From Papaver somniferum (taxonomy: Eukaryota; Streptophyta; Magnoliopsida; Ranunculales; Papaveraceae), in the NCBI RefSeq assembly GCF_003573695.1, contig NC_039361.1, positions 39,229,393 to 39,293,392 of the forward strand: a stretch of DNA of 64,000 bases. Direction: 5' to 3'. The notes under the pieces were generated by a model. That model was not told where the DNA came from. It was given only the letters and a program-made list of their open reading frames with translations, and did no database searches. The translations under genes were made by a program, and so were the position numbers. Positions 31,884 to 44,551 of this stretch are shown here, piece after piece (the first letter of the stretch is position 1; each line of letters opens with the position of its first letter).

Positions 31884-34092
31884 TCATGTTACCAAAAGAC
31901 AGTTTAACACTCCATTCCGACAATTAATGATCGCGTTGGACGTAGCCAAGAAAGGACGTCCTAAGATGACAGGAATGTGACAGTCTGGGTTTTGTACAGG
32001 TTGAGTGTCTAAGACAATGAAGTCTACGGGAAAATAGAATTTGTCAACCTTGATCAAAACGTCTTCGACCACTCCACGAGGAATCTTGACAGATCGGTCT
32101 GCCAGTTGTAGAGTGATAGATGTTGGTTTCAACTCCCCAAGACCTAACTGCTCATAAACAGAATATGGCAGTAGGTTAACACTTGCACCTAGGTCTAATA
32201 ACGCTTTATTGACCGTGTGTTCTCCTATAGTGCAAGAAATTGTTGGACATCCTGGATCCCTAAACTTGGGTGGAGTTTTGTTCAGAATGATGGAACTCAC
32301 CTGCTCAGCTAAGAAAGCACGTTTTTGCACATTGAGCTTGCGCTTTTGAGTACACAAGTCTTTGAGGAATTTGGCATAAGCAGGGATTTGCTTGATTGCT
32401 TCAAGAAAAGGAATGTTGATGTTGACTCTCTTGAACAGATCTAACATCTCATTGTAATGGGTACTTTTCTGTTGATAGATCAATCTTTGAGGAAATGGGG
32501 CAACAGGAGAATGAGTTGGCAAAGGGACATTCACAGCAGTAGAATTGTCAGATTTTCCAACTTGCTCAGATTCTTTGGTTTTCTGGGGTTGTGGAGACGT
32601 GGAATTTGTATCAGATTCATTAGGTTCGCCCACGTTGTTCTCGATGACTTTACCACTTCGGAGGGTGGTAATGGCATGGATTTGATCAGGTGAGGTTTCA
32701 GTGCAGGATGTTGTGCCTGTTTGAAATATCCTCTTTGGATTTTGTTGGGGTTGGCTCGGAAGTTTACCCTTTTCTCTCTCACATATTGATCCATCTTTTG
32801 ATCTAGATTTTTCTGACTTTGCATCAAACTCTGGAACATTTCCTCTAGGGTGGATAATCTCTTGTCGGTATTGTGTTGAGGATATGATTGTTGTTGAGAG
32901 TTTGATTGTTGTTGAGGGTTTCTCGGGTGTTGATAACCTTGATTGTTCTGATATCCCTGATTGTTTTGATAGCTCTGATTGGGTTGAGATGGTCCCTTGA
33001 GTGGGTCCTTTTGACCATGAAAAGTTAGGGTGGTTTCTCCATCCTGGATTGTAGGTCTGTGAATAAGGGTTATGCTCTGGTTTTTGAAACATGGCATGTG
33101 CCTGTTCAAGCCTAGACTCCTGGACTGCAAGCAAATCTGGACAATTTTGGAATTGATGGTTGGGGTCGTTACAAGCAGCACAAACAGACGAAGCGACATG
33201 TTCTCGGAGAGTAGTGGTGGAAGGTTTTGAATTTTTATGTAGTTCTAACTCTTCTAATCTCCTAACTATTGATGCCATGTTTGCTCTTCCCTCAAAATCC
33301 GCTTCAATCCTAAAAGCCTTTGCTTCGGATGTAGTCTTTCTGGTTTCACGGATGGATTCCCACTGTTGCGTCTTTTCAGCTACTTCAATCAAGAAGTCCC
33401 AAGACGCGTCAGCAGTTTTATCTACGAATAGACCATTACACATCGACTCAACCGTTGTTCGGGTGGACACATCTAGACCTTCATACAAAATTTGCACAAG
33501 TCTCCATTTTTCAAAACCATGATGGGGACATTGGAGCAATAATTCATTGAATCTCTCCAGGTATCTAGCTAAGGTCTCACCTTCTAATTGCACAAAGCTA
33601 TTCAGACTTTGACGAATTGTCGCAGTCTTGTGGTTCGGGAAAAACTTTTTGAAAAACTCCTTTATGAGGTCATCCCATGTCATGATGGATTGAGGCTGTA
33701 AAGCATAGAGCCAGGCCTTTGCCTTATCTTTCAGGGAGAAAGGAAAAAGCCTTAACTTCAGGGTTTCGTCGGTCATTTGAGTGAAACGCAGAGTTCCACA
33801 AATTTCCTCGAATTCTCTCACGTGGTGGTACGGGTTTTCATTCTCAACACCTCTAAAAATAGGAAGCATCTGTATTGTGCTTGATTTCAGCTCATAATGG
33901 CCATTAGCCTCGGGTAGCAATACAAGAAGGTTGACTGGCTCTAGTTGGGTACATATAATCCTTGAGGGTACGGGGTTCTCCCATTGTTTCTGGTTGATCT
34001 GGACTGTCTCCCTCAGAACTTAGAATTTCGATAGGTTCGTCTGGGTTAATTCTAACAAGTCTGTTTGTCTGGTCTCTGTAGGTCACAATCAT
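31884..34092 (-). pseudogene. Unit 1 gag and protease
   Basis: The start is the ATG at 34090-34092, about 760 bases after the PBS, shared by all units. The capsid-like core has LFPFSLKDKAKAWLYALQP and FFKKFFPNHKTATIRQSL (about 33590-33760). The zinc knuckle CAACNDPNHQFQNC (about 33140-33185) is a complete CX2CX4HX4C. A Gln/Asn-rich segment follows. The protease shows LLDLGASVNLLP (about 32180-32215) and ILGRPFLATSNA (about 31930-31970). A two-base deletion near 33918 cuts the first 60 codons off. Between about 33000 and 32800 the frame runs in an alternative register, which replaces the Gln/Asn-rich segment by a Ser/Thr-rich one before returning. The frame ends at 31884 after a one-base loss. 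Confidence 0.9.
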
Positions 34093-34850
34093 GTCCTAGT
34101 AGGTACCTTAACTAACATGTTTAGTCAGAGCAATCGGAAACATTTGGCCCACAAGGGTTATGAAGATTTGGTTTTGAATGGGTTTGGTTTAAAAGGGATT
34201 TTTTTTGGTTTAAAAATTGGGCTTTGGAAAAAAAATTTTGAACTAAACCTAGCATAAATTAGCACAACTCATAAAAGAAAATAAAAACAATAATAATTAA
34301 GACAAGCCCATAAAAGAAAAAAAAAGAAAAATAAAAAAAAAAAAAAAAAAAAAAAAAAATAATTACAGTCCCAAATAAAAAAAAAAAAAAAAAAAATAAA
34401 TAAAAATTATTACAATCCCAAATAAATAATTAAATTAATTATTACAAGCCCGAATTTGAATTTAAATGAGGCCCAAGTGGGTTAACTCATGGGTTAGGCT
34501 TACTTGTTTTTTGGAGGGAAGCCCAAAAATAGGCTTTTAGTCCCCTTTTAGTTGCAAGCCCAGTTGGGCTTTAGGATCGTCCTAAGCAGCTCAGTCAAGC
34601 CCAGCAGCAACAGGTAGCAGAGCCCAGCAGTCTCAGCAGCCCAGCAGCAGCACAAGCAGGAGCAGAGCCCAGCAGGCTTGGCAGAGCAGCAACAGCAGCA
34701 GCCAGCTTGGCAGAGGAAGCACCAACAGCAGCAGCAACAGCAGGCTTGGCTTTGGCTTGGCAGCAGCACCAGCAGCAGCAACAGCAGCAGCAGCAGCTCA
34801 GCAGAGAAGGCAACAGCGCAGCTCATAGGTAACAGCAGATGCAGTACCAC
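34093..34850 (-). other. Unit 1 leader
   Basis: A non-coding leader between PBS and gag ATG. The gag-proximal half holds long A-runs (34310-34400). The PBS-proximal part (34600-34830) is dense in CAG and CAA triplets on the plus strand, so the element RNA would be CUG/UUG-rich. Open frames in the triplet-rich part occur in several registers on both strands and are not credible genes. Confidence 0.75.
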
Positions 34851-34868
34851 TCCCCGGCAGCGGCGCCA
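34851..34868 (-). promoter_or_regulatory. Primer-binding site, unit 1
   Basis: The minus strand reads TGGCGCCGCTGCCGGGGA, identical to element 1, with six bases between it and LTR-B. Confidence 0.85.
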
Positions 34869-34874
34869 AAAACT

Positions 34875-36791
34875 TGGTGTGACAAGCAAAGACACACAAA
34901 AGCTTGCAAGTATACAAGGCCAAGTTATGATATAGAAGGTAAGCAGGGGTCAGTCCACAGGGAGTGGGAGCATACAGAGAAACCTAAGCTAACAATGGTG
35001 ACAATGCACTATGGCAGTGAGCAAAGCAAGGTAATGGCATGAACCAAGGATGCAAGGTAAAGCAGCAAAGAACAGCTAAGAAAACAGCAAGGTAAATCAG
35101 CAAAGAACCAAGGCTTGGAAGCCAAGGGCAAGGTGAGGATTGTGCACTGATTTCAGTGCACAAAGGCTTCAAAGTGCAAGAAAAAAAGGCAAGAAAATAA
35201 ACTGAATTGAAAGCACACAGAACTGAATGTAAGTGACTGAGAAGGATTTGGTTAAGCCAAGGCTTAGGATCCACCTTGTGTCCTAATCAAATGACATGTT
35301 TCTAGGTTGAGTTTGATCCTATGCATACATCTAGAAATAGAAGAATACTAAATTGCTCAATAGTCTGCCCTAGCATTGGCTGTCTTTTGACAGCACAGCC
35401 AATCACAGGCACTATGTGCATTGGTATCTCCCATTTGCTCAAGCAAAACAGAGCATGGAAGTAACTATCCTAGCTCTAGTCACTTGACAGTGCACAAGGC
35501 TTCAGCTGAGCCTTGGCCTGATGCTGTTTAGCTCATGCTAACCATGAGTATACTAAAGCATTCATACAACAAACTGAATTCAAATGCAACAGATAAACAG
35601 GATACACACATACACACTATCAACTGTTGCTAAGACAGAAATTGAAAAAAATGAGAATTGATTCAATAAATTGTTCACTGGCTAGCCCAGAGATAGTTTA
35701 TAACACAACCCAACAGTACATATTTATACCCACAGATTAAAATTAGGGTTCTTCCCCCTTTTCCCAAAAATCAGAAATTAGGGTTACCTAATTTGTTGAA
35801 AATTGAGCCTTGAAATCGAGCACCCATGCTTTGAATCGTCCTTATGCTCCCTCCTGAATCTTCTGCTACCATTAATTTCCCTAAATCGAGATGTTTTATC
35901 AACCTCACCTAAGACAGTTGGTGAGAGAGGATAAAACAGCTAGGTTTAGGGGGATTGTTTGGGGGTTTGTTCTGTCGGGTGATGGTGGAGGTTATGGTGA
36001 TGGTTGAATGATTTGGGGAAAGGATGGTGGAGTGATTTGGGGGAGAAGATGGTGGAGTGATTTGGGGGAAGGATCACTGTTGCAGGAGAGGGGAAGAAGA
36101 AGAAAGAAAGAGGAGAAGAATGGGTCGATAGTTTAGGGTATAGGTATAGGTTGCTAGGGTGTTGAGCAGGTGTAGAGGATTTTGATGTTTCGCGACGCTG
36201 GACCGATGGATGGGAAGATGGCAGAACAATCTGACGGCGAGATGGAGTGAAGCTTGTAGCGACCGCTGGATTGTATAATACAACAAAATCAACGACGCCA
36301 GATGGAGTTAGGTGTTGTAGTGTTAGGCGGAGATATCAAACTTCGATGTACAGCAAGGGAGCGACCGTCGGATGCTTCTGAGAACTGATCTGACGGCTGA
36401 AGACGCAAGCGGGTATGGATTTGGGTTTTAGGCTTTTGGGTATAGAATATGGGTTTGGGAAATGAGTTTGGGCTTGGAAAACCTTGAGCCCACTTCTTCT
36501 TTAAGAACAACTTTCTTCTTCTTGAGCCCATTTCCAGCTTTTTGGACGTGCGCTCCATTCTTTGCGGCTCCTTGCGTAATTTCTCCCGGCTTTTCACCAC
36601 TTTTCTGCTCTTTTGCTCCGCAACTCATCCAATCTTTATTTATTACCTAAAAATGCAAAATTAAGTAAGAAAAATATTTATTCTTGAAAACAATGAAAAT
36701 ACAGAATATGGGATAAAATGTAGAATTAATGCATAAAAGATGAGTTAAAATGCCAACAAAAAGGGTAAATATATACATTTGGCACTCATCA
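34875..36791 (-). repeat. LTR-B of the array
   Basis: 1917 bp, TGGTGTGACAAG to CACTCATCA. TATAAATA on the minus strand is at about 35721-35728. It serves at once as 5' LTR of unit 1 and 3' LTR of unit 2. It differs from LTR-A mainly by one- to few-base indels. Confidence 0.9.
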
Positions 36792-36831
36792 AATACCCCC
36801 AAACCTGAATTTTACTTGTCCTCAAGTAAAA
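36792..36831 (-). promoter_or_regulatory. Unit 2 PPT and hairpin
   Basis: PPT 36792-36806 and hairpin 36810-36831, identical to unit 1. Confidence 0.8.
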
Positions 36832-37414
36832 CAAAACTAAGGAAATCCTAACTATACCACTGTCGCTGGTCTCTCGAATGCATTTAGCGTATGCACTAAG
36901 CCTTTTAAACCACTAAGTGTCCCTAGTGGACGAGTTGAAGTCTCGTGAAGGTTTGCTTAGAACGTACCTACAAAGTTCTAGGTCAAAATATAAGCTCAGA
37001 TTCCATCAAATGTGACATGTGCAAAACAGTTTAAGCTCACAGCAAAATGGAGATGTCAATCTAGCTATCGAAGGCACAATCCTAGCACTGATAACAAAAA
37101 AAGACATGTGATAAGAGTGTAAAGTGTATCTACACATGTGTAAAGAAAGATCTGAAGTATGACTACTAATCACCAAGAGATAGTTTCTCAGGCTAAGAAC
37201 TGAGGTCGAAATCTAGCTAGCTGTCCGGACTTTACGAGAATTGTGAATGAGTTGGAGGTATTTCACAATTACTCGCGTTGTACATCAATGGCATACACCC
37301 TCCTTGCTTATTACAATGAAACAACAAAATGACTCTTTACATGACTCTTATTTACATTGATTCTCTTTTTATTTTTGGAACAAGAGATGATGGAATTGAT
37401 AAATACTTGATTTT

Positions 37415-37447
<33 letters not shown>

Positions 37448-38329
37448 GATAAGGAAACACTTTTGATACATATACAAAAGGAAACAAAAATTACATGACA
37501 CTTTGCAAGAGGTAGCCCTTTTTGATGCACCCAGTTAAATTCGATGGTTGTCTTTCTTAATGTAACCTCCACCTTCTATCCCAACCAACCAAAGAACAAG
37601 CTAGTCAAGTTTCGTTCAGTATTCTAAAGTGATTGGCAATCGTAACTTCCTATCAAACACCTTGAAGATCGAGGCCATACATGTATTGGTAGATCGTGCG
37701 CGTGCAAATTTCTTATCACTATGTGAATTGTGCTAGAATCAGGGTGCCTAAATATCTAGACTAAGACTCCTAATAAAATACATATTTGCACAAGAGTCAA
37801 CATTTCAAGGTAAATGAGCTCCATTTTTATGATTTTTTTTTAATTTTTTATTTTGATTTTTCAATTTTTTTGGAATTTTTCAATTTTTTTCAAAAAGAAG
37901 AAGGAGTTCGTTTTCAATTATGGCAAATTATCATGGTATCTACTCTATACCCCCAAACCTAAACTAAACATTGTCCTCAATGTTTCAAAATATGGAAAGA
38001 ATTATAAAACAATATATGAAGAGGAACATGCTGAGTAGAGTAAAAGGAGAGAGAATACCCGATTGTACGGCGCAGCTCGATTAAAACTCCGTTATTCAAG
38101 GCAAAAATCCATCATATTAGGAGTCACAATGGATGAGCACAAATATACACAAAGGAAATTTAACTAACACATTATCTACAAGAAAATTTGGTTTTTAATG
38201 GGATTGGACTTTTTGGAAAAAATTTGGTTTTGTTGGGAACATTTGGTTTTGATGGGAAAACGAAAAATTTTGGTTTTTAGGGAAACATTTGGAAAACTTT
38301 TTGGTTATTTAGGGAAAGAGTGGACCAGT
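36832..38329 (-). other. Unit 2 spacer with second PPT-like module
   Basis: Non-coding copy of the unit 1 spacer. The second tract and hairpin are at 37946-37985, and the long T-run is at about 37421-37447. No env-like frame. Confidence 0.7.
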
Positions 38330-41300
38330 TTAGTCCACATAGACTGGGTCCTCCAGGTTGGTTGTTTCAATGTCGGGTGGAAATGGCTCAAGGAATGGCT
38401 TTAATCTCTGCCCGTTGACTTTGAAAACGTTCTTGTTGGAGACATCCTCCAGCTCTACAGCTCCATGAGGAAAAACTGTGCGTACTAGGTACGGACCCTT
38501 CCATCTGGAACGCAGTTTTCCTGGAAAAAGATGTAATCGGGAGTCATACAGCAAGACTTTCTGACCAGGAGTGAAGGATTTGCGAGAATACGCTTGTCAT
38601 GAAACATCTTCATTCTGCTTATCTTGGCACTGTCATAAGCCTCATTTCTCAATTCTTCCAACTCGTTGAGTTGAAGTTTCCTTTGAATTCCAGCTTCGTC
38701 CAGAGAAGTTCAGCTCTTTGATTGCCCAGTAGGCACGATGTTCTAATTCCACAGGTAGATGGCACGGCTTTCCATACACTAGACGATAGGGGGACATGCC
38801 AATTGGTGTCTTATAAGCTGTTCTATAGGCCCACAAAGCATCATTCAATCTCAATGACCAATCTTTCCTGGACGGGTTGACCGTCTTCTCCAGAATGTGC
38901 TTAATTTCCCTATTAGACACTTCCACTTGTCCACTAGTCTGAGGGTGGTACGGGAGTAGCAACCTTGTGAGTTATGCCATACTTGCGTACTAAAGACTCA
39001 AAGTACTTACGAAAATGTGAACCGCCGTCACTGATGATAGCTCTAGGGGTACCAAAACGTGAAAATTGTTCTTTAGAAATGAAAGTACCACCTTGTGGTC
39101 ATTTGTTCTGGTTGCTATGGCTTCTACCCACTTAGAAACGTAATCAACTGCGACTAGGATGTACAACTTGCTGTCAGACATGGGAAATGGACCCATGAAG
39201 TCTATCCCCCAAACATCAAAAATCTCCACAATCAAAATGGGGTTCAATGGCATCATGTTTCTCCTCGAAATGCTTCCTAGCTTTTGACAGCGTTCACAAG
39301 CAACACAATAATCATGGCAATCCTTGAACAATGATGGCCAATAGAATCCACACTGCAAGATCTTTGCAGCGGTTTTCTTGGCACTGAAATGGCCTCCACA
39401 TGCTTGGTCATGACAGAAAGATATCACATCTTTCTGTTCAGTGTTGGGGACACATCTCCTAATGATTTGGTCGGGCAGTACTTAAACAAATATGGGTCAT
39501 CCCAAAGGAAATGTTTGACTTCAGCCAGGAATTTAGAGCGGTCTTGTCTCGACCAACGTGAGGGCATCCTACCTGTAGGTAGTTAACAATATCAGCAAAC
39601 CAAGGAAGGTCTGAGATAGACATCAGCTGTTCATCTGGGAATGATTCTCTAATCAGCTCACAATTCATCAATAGACTCTAAAGTTAATCTAGACAAATGA
39701 TCAGCAACCACATTCTCACAACCTTTCTTATCACGGATTTCGAGATCGAATTCCTGTAATAAGAGTATCCATCGAATAAGGCGAGCTTTAGCATCCTTCT
39801 TGGAAAGAAGATACTTCAAAGCCGCATGGTCTGTGTATATGATGATCTTAGACCCTATCAGATAAGATCTAAACTTGTCTAATGCGAAAACGACGGCAAG
39901 CAATTCCTTCTCGGTAGTTGAATAATTGAGTTGGGCATCATTAAGGGTTTTGCTAGCATAGTATATCACATATGGTAGTCTATCAACTCGCTGTCCTAAA
40001 ACAGCACCAACAGCATAATCAGAGGCATCACACATAAGTTCGAACGGAAGCTTCCAATCGGGTGGTCGGACTATAGGAGCGGTGGTGAGAAGGGTTTTTA
40101 ATTCCTCCCATGCCTTCACACAAGCAGCATCGAAATTGAAGGCAACATCTTTGGAGAGAAGACTGCACAGAGGTCTGGAGATTTTGCTGAAATCTTTGAT
40201 GAATCGCCGGTAAAAACCAGCATGACCTAGAAATGATCTGATCTCCTTCACAGAGCAAGGTTGTGGTAGATGTTGAATGAGGTCAACTTTAGCTTTATCC
40301 ACTTCAATTCCTTTTTCTGAGATGATGTGTCCTAGAACTATTCCTGAATTCACCATAAAATGGCATTTTTCCCAATTTAGAACAAGGTTCTTTTCTTTAC
40401 ATCTGGATATCACGAGGGCAAGATGCTTCAAACATTCGTCAAACGAGGAACCAAAAACAGAGAAATCATCCATAAAGATCTCGAGAAAACTATCTATCAT
40501 GTCAGAAAAAATGCTCATCATGCAACGCTGAAAAGTAGCAGGTGCATTACACAACCCGAAGGGCATACGTCTATAAGCAAACGTCCCAAATGGACACGTG
40601 AATGTAGTTTTTTCCTGATCTTCGGAGCAATGTGAATTTGGTTATAACCGGAAAAGCCATCTAGAAAACAGTAGTGACTGTGTCCAGACACACGTTCTAG
40701 CATTTGGTCAATGAAAGGGAGCGGGAAGTGATCCTTCCTTGTTACTGTGTTCAACTTCCTGTAGTCGATGCATACTCGCCATCCTGTGGTTGTACGAGTA
40801 GGGACTAATTCATTCTTGTCGTTCTGAACTACAGTAATGCCTGACTTCTTAGGCACAACTTGAATGGGACTAACCCATTTGCTATCGGGAATTGGGTATA
40901 TGATACCCGCATCAAGTAGTTTCAGGATCTCTCCTTTGACTACATCTCTCATGTTAGGATTAAGTCTCCTTTGCATTTCCCTCGATGGTTTGGCATTCTC
41001 TTCAAGGTTAATGTGGTGCATGCAAATGGTGGGACTAATTCCTTTGAGATCTGAGATGGTCCATCCTAAGGCCTCTTTGTGTTCCTTAAGTACTTCTAAA
41101 AGCTTACTTTCCTGTTCCGTGTCTAAACATGATGAAATAATGAGGTAAAGTATCAGAAGAACCTAGGAATGCGTACTTCAACGTACTAGGCAATGTTTTC
41201 AATTCAAGCTTGGGTGGCTCAACAATGGATGGAATAAGCTTGGAATCAGAGAGTAGGGTGGTTCCACTTCATATTTCCTTTCAGTGACGTCCATTTGAGG

Positions 41301-41512
41301 TACAGATTCGAGCAGAGATAGGACGTCACTACAGTATGCATCATCATAGGAATCAGGGTTAAAGTTCTCCATACATGCTTGAAAGGGGTCGACGGATAGA
41401 ATGTTAGTCAACGAATCTTGCATTAATCCTTCAATCATATTAACTTCATGCACATCATCATCATCAAGATTCACAGGTTGTTGACTAATATCGAACACAT
41501 TCAATTCTACCG
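38330..41512 (-). pseudogene. Unit 2 RT, RNase H and integrase, heavily broken
   Basis: Same domain order as unit 1. Open stretches are 41516-41199, 41021-40518 (RT N-part), 40566-39658 (302 codons: FMDDFSVFG and RNase H), 39671-39459, 39427-38990 (integrase zinc part and first Asp), 38962-38642 (Glu block) and 38554-38330. Extra lesions compared with unit 1 include short losses near 39580, 39475, 39065, 39005, 38705 and 38600. The RT break near 40618 is shared with unit 1. It is the most fragmented integrase in the array. Confidence 0.85.
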
Positions 41513-43722
41513 TCATGTTACCAAAAGACAGTTTAACACTCCATTACGACAATTAATGATCGCGTTGGACGTAGCCAAGAAAGGACGTCCTAAGATGACA
41601 GGAATGTGACAGTCTGGGTTTTGTACAGGTTGAGTGTCTAAGACAATGAAGTCTACGGGAAAATAGAATTTGTCAACCTTGATCAAAACGTCTTCGACCA
41701 CTCCACGAGGAATCTTGACAGATCGGTCTGCCAGTTGTAGAGTGATAGATGTTGGTTTCAACTCCCCAAGACCTAACTGCTCATAAACAGAATATGGCAG
41801 TAGGTTAACACTTGCACCTAGGTCTAATAACGCTTTATTGACCGTGTGTTCTCCTATAGTGCAAGAAATTGTTGGACATCCTGGATCCCTAAACTTGGGT
41901 GGAGTTTTGTTCAGAATGATGGAACTCACCTGCTCAGCTAAGAAAGCACGTTTTTGCACATTGAGCTTGCGCTTTTGAGTACACAAGTCTTTGAGGAATT
42001 TGGCATAAGCAGGGATTTGCTTGATTGCTTCAAGAAAAGGAATGTTGATGTTGACTCTCTTGAACAGATCTAACATCTCATTGTAATGGGTACTTTTCTG
42101 TTGATAGATCAATCTTTGAGGAAATGGGGCAACAGGAGAATGAGTTGGCAAAGGGACATTCACAGCAGTAGAATTGTCAGATTTTCCAACTTGCTCAGAT
42201 TCTTTGGTTTTCTGGGGTTGTGGAGACAGCGTGGAATTTGTATCAGATTCATTAGGTTCGCCCACGTTGTTCTCGATGACTTTACCACTTCGGAGGGTGG
42301 TAATGGCATGGATTTGATCGGTGAGGTTTCAGTGCAGGATGTTGTGCCTGTTTGAAATATCCTCTTTGGATTTTGTTGGGGTTGGCTCGGAAGTTTACCC
42401 TTTTCTCTCTCACATTTGATCCATCTTTTGATCTAGATTTTTCTGACTTTGCATCAAACTCTGGAACATTTCCTCTAGGGTGGATAATCTCTTGTCGGTA
42501 TTGTGTTGAGGATATGATTGTTGTTGAGAGTTTGATTGTTGTTGAGGGTTTCTCGGGTGTTGATAACCTTGATTGTTCTGATATCCCTGATTGTTTTGAT
42601 AGCTCTGATTGGGTTGAGATGGTCCTTGAGTGGGTCCTTTTGACCATGAAAAGTTAGGGTGGTTTCTCCATCCTGGATTGTAGGTCTGTGAATAAGGGTT
42701 ATGCTCTGGTTTTTGAAACATGGCATGTGCCTGTTCAAGCCTAGACTCCTGGACTGCAAGCAAATCGGGACAATTTTGGAATTGATGGTTGGGGTCGTTA
42801 CAAGCAGCACAAACAGACGAAGCGACATGTTCTCGGAGAGTAGTGGTGGAAGGTTTTGAATTTTTATGTAGTTCTAACTCTTCTAATCTCCTAACTATTG
42901 ATGCCATGTTTGCTCTTCCCTCAAAATCCGCTTCAATCCTAAAAGCCTTTGCTTCGGATGTAGTCTTTCTGGTTTCACGGATGGATTCCCACTGTTGCGT
43001 CTTTTCAGCTACTTCAATCAAGAAGTCCCAAGACGCGTCAGCAGTTTTATCTACGAATAGACCATTACACATCGACTCAACCGTTGTTCGGGTGGACACA
43101 TCTAGACCTTCATACAAAATTTGCACAAGTCTCCATTTTTCAAAACCATGATGGGGACATTGGAGCAATAATTCATTGAATCTCTCCAGGTATCTAGCTA
43201 AGGTCTCACCTTCTAATTGCACAAAGCTATTCAGACTTTGACGAATTGTCGCAGTCTTGTGGTTCGGGAAAAACTTTTTGAAAAACTCCTTTATGAGGTC
43301 ATCCCATGTCATGATGGATTGAGGCTGTAAAGCATAGAGCCAGGCCTTTGCCTTATCTTTCAGGGAGAAAGGAAAAAGCCTTAACTTCAGGGTTTCGTCG
43401 GACATTTGAGTGAAACGCAGAGTTCCACAAATTTCCTCGAATTCTCTCACGTGGTGGTACGGGTTTTCATTCTCAACACCTCTAAAAATAGGAAGCATCT
43501 GTATTGTGCTTGATTTCAGCTCATAATGGCCATTAGCCTCGGGTAGCACAATACAAGAAGGTTGACTGGCTCTAGTTGGGTACATATAATCCTTGAGGGT
43601 ACGGGGTTCTCCCATTGTTTCTGGTTGATCTGGACTGTCTCCCTCAGAACTTAGAATTTCGATAGGTTCGTCTGGGTTAATTCTAACAAGTCTGTTTGTT
43701 GGTCTCTGTAGGTCACAATCAT
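41513..43722 (-). pseudogene. Unit 2 gag and protease
   Basis: The ATG at 43720-43722 corresponds to the unit 1 start, followed at once by a short deletion near 43700. A 401-codon stretch (43615-42410) carries the capsid core, the intact zinc knuckle and the Gln/Asn-rich segment with QNNQGY repeats in what I take to be the original register, because element 1 has the matching QGYSYPRNP wording. The protease stretch is 42265-41513. Breaks lie near 42415 and 42320. Confidence 0.85.
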
Positions 43723-44527
43723 GTCCTAGTAGGTACCTTAACTAACATGTTGGTCAGACAGAGCAATCGGAAACAATTTGGCCCACAAGGGTTATGAAGA
43801 TTTGGTTTTGAATGGGTGTTGGACTAACAAGGGATTTTGTTTTTGGTTTAAAATTGGGCTTTGGAAAAAAAATTTTGAACTAAACCTAGCATAAATTAGC
43901 ACAACTCATAAAAGAAAATAAAAACAATAATAATAATTAAGACAAGCCCATAAAAGAAAAAAAAGAAAAATAAAAGAAAAAAAAAAAAAAAAAAAAAAAA
44001 AAAATAATTACAGTCCCAAATAAAAAAAAAAAAAAAGAAAATAAATAAAAATTATTACAATCCCAAATAAATAATTAAATTAATTATTACAAGCCCGAAT
44101 TTGAATTTAAATGAGGCCCAAGTGGGTTAACTCATGGGTTAGGCTTACTTGTTTTTTTGGAGGGAAGCCCAAAAATAGGCTTTTAGTCCCCTTTTAGTTG
44201 CAAAGCCCAGTTGGGCTTTATGATCGTCCTAAGCAGCTCATGTTCAAGCCCAGCAGCAACAGGTGGAGCAGAGCCCAGCAGAATCTGCAGCGAAGCCCAG
44301 CAGCAGAGGGTGCACAAGCCCAGTTGACAGCTTCAGTTGGCAGCCCAGCAGGCTTGGCAGCAGCAACAGCAGCAGCAGCAGCTTGGCAGAGGAAGCACCA
44401 ACAGCAGCAGCAACAGCAGGCTTTGGCTTTGGCTTGGCAGCAGCACCAGCAGCAGCAACAGCAGCAGCAGCAGCTCAGCAGAGAAGGCAACAGCAGCAGC
44501 TCAGGTAACAGCAGATGGCAGTACCAC
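43723..44527 (-). other. Unit 2 leader
   Basis: As in unit 1: A-runs at 43978-44040 and a CAG-rich zone at 44240-44510. No gene. Confidence 0.7.
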
Positions 44528-44545
44528 TCCCCGGCAGCGGCGCCA
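44528..44545 (-). promoter_or_regulatory. Primer-binding site, unit 2
   Basis: Identical 18-mer, six bases from LTR-C. Confidence 0.85.
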
Positions 44546-44551
44546 AAAACT

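Noticed and set aside
34595..34935. Open frames rich in Gln, Cys, Ala or Ser in the CAG-rich leaders (also near 25000-25320, 44200-44670, 53880-54530, 63500-63910)
   Set aside because: They occur in several registers on both strands because the triplet repeat lacks stops. They have no conserved start and cross the PBS and LTR boundary.
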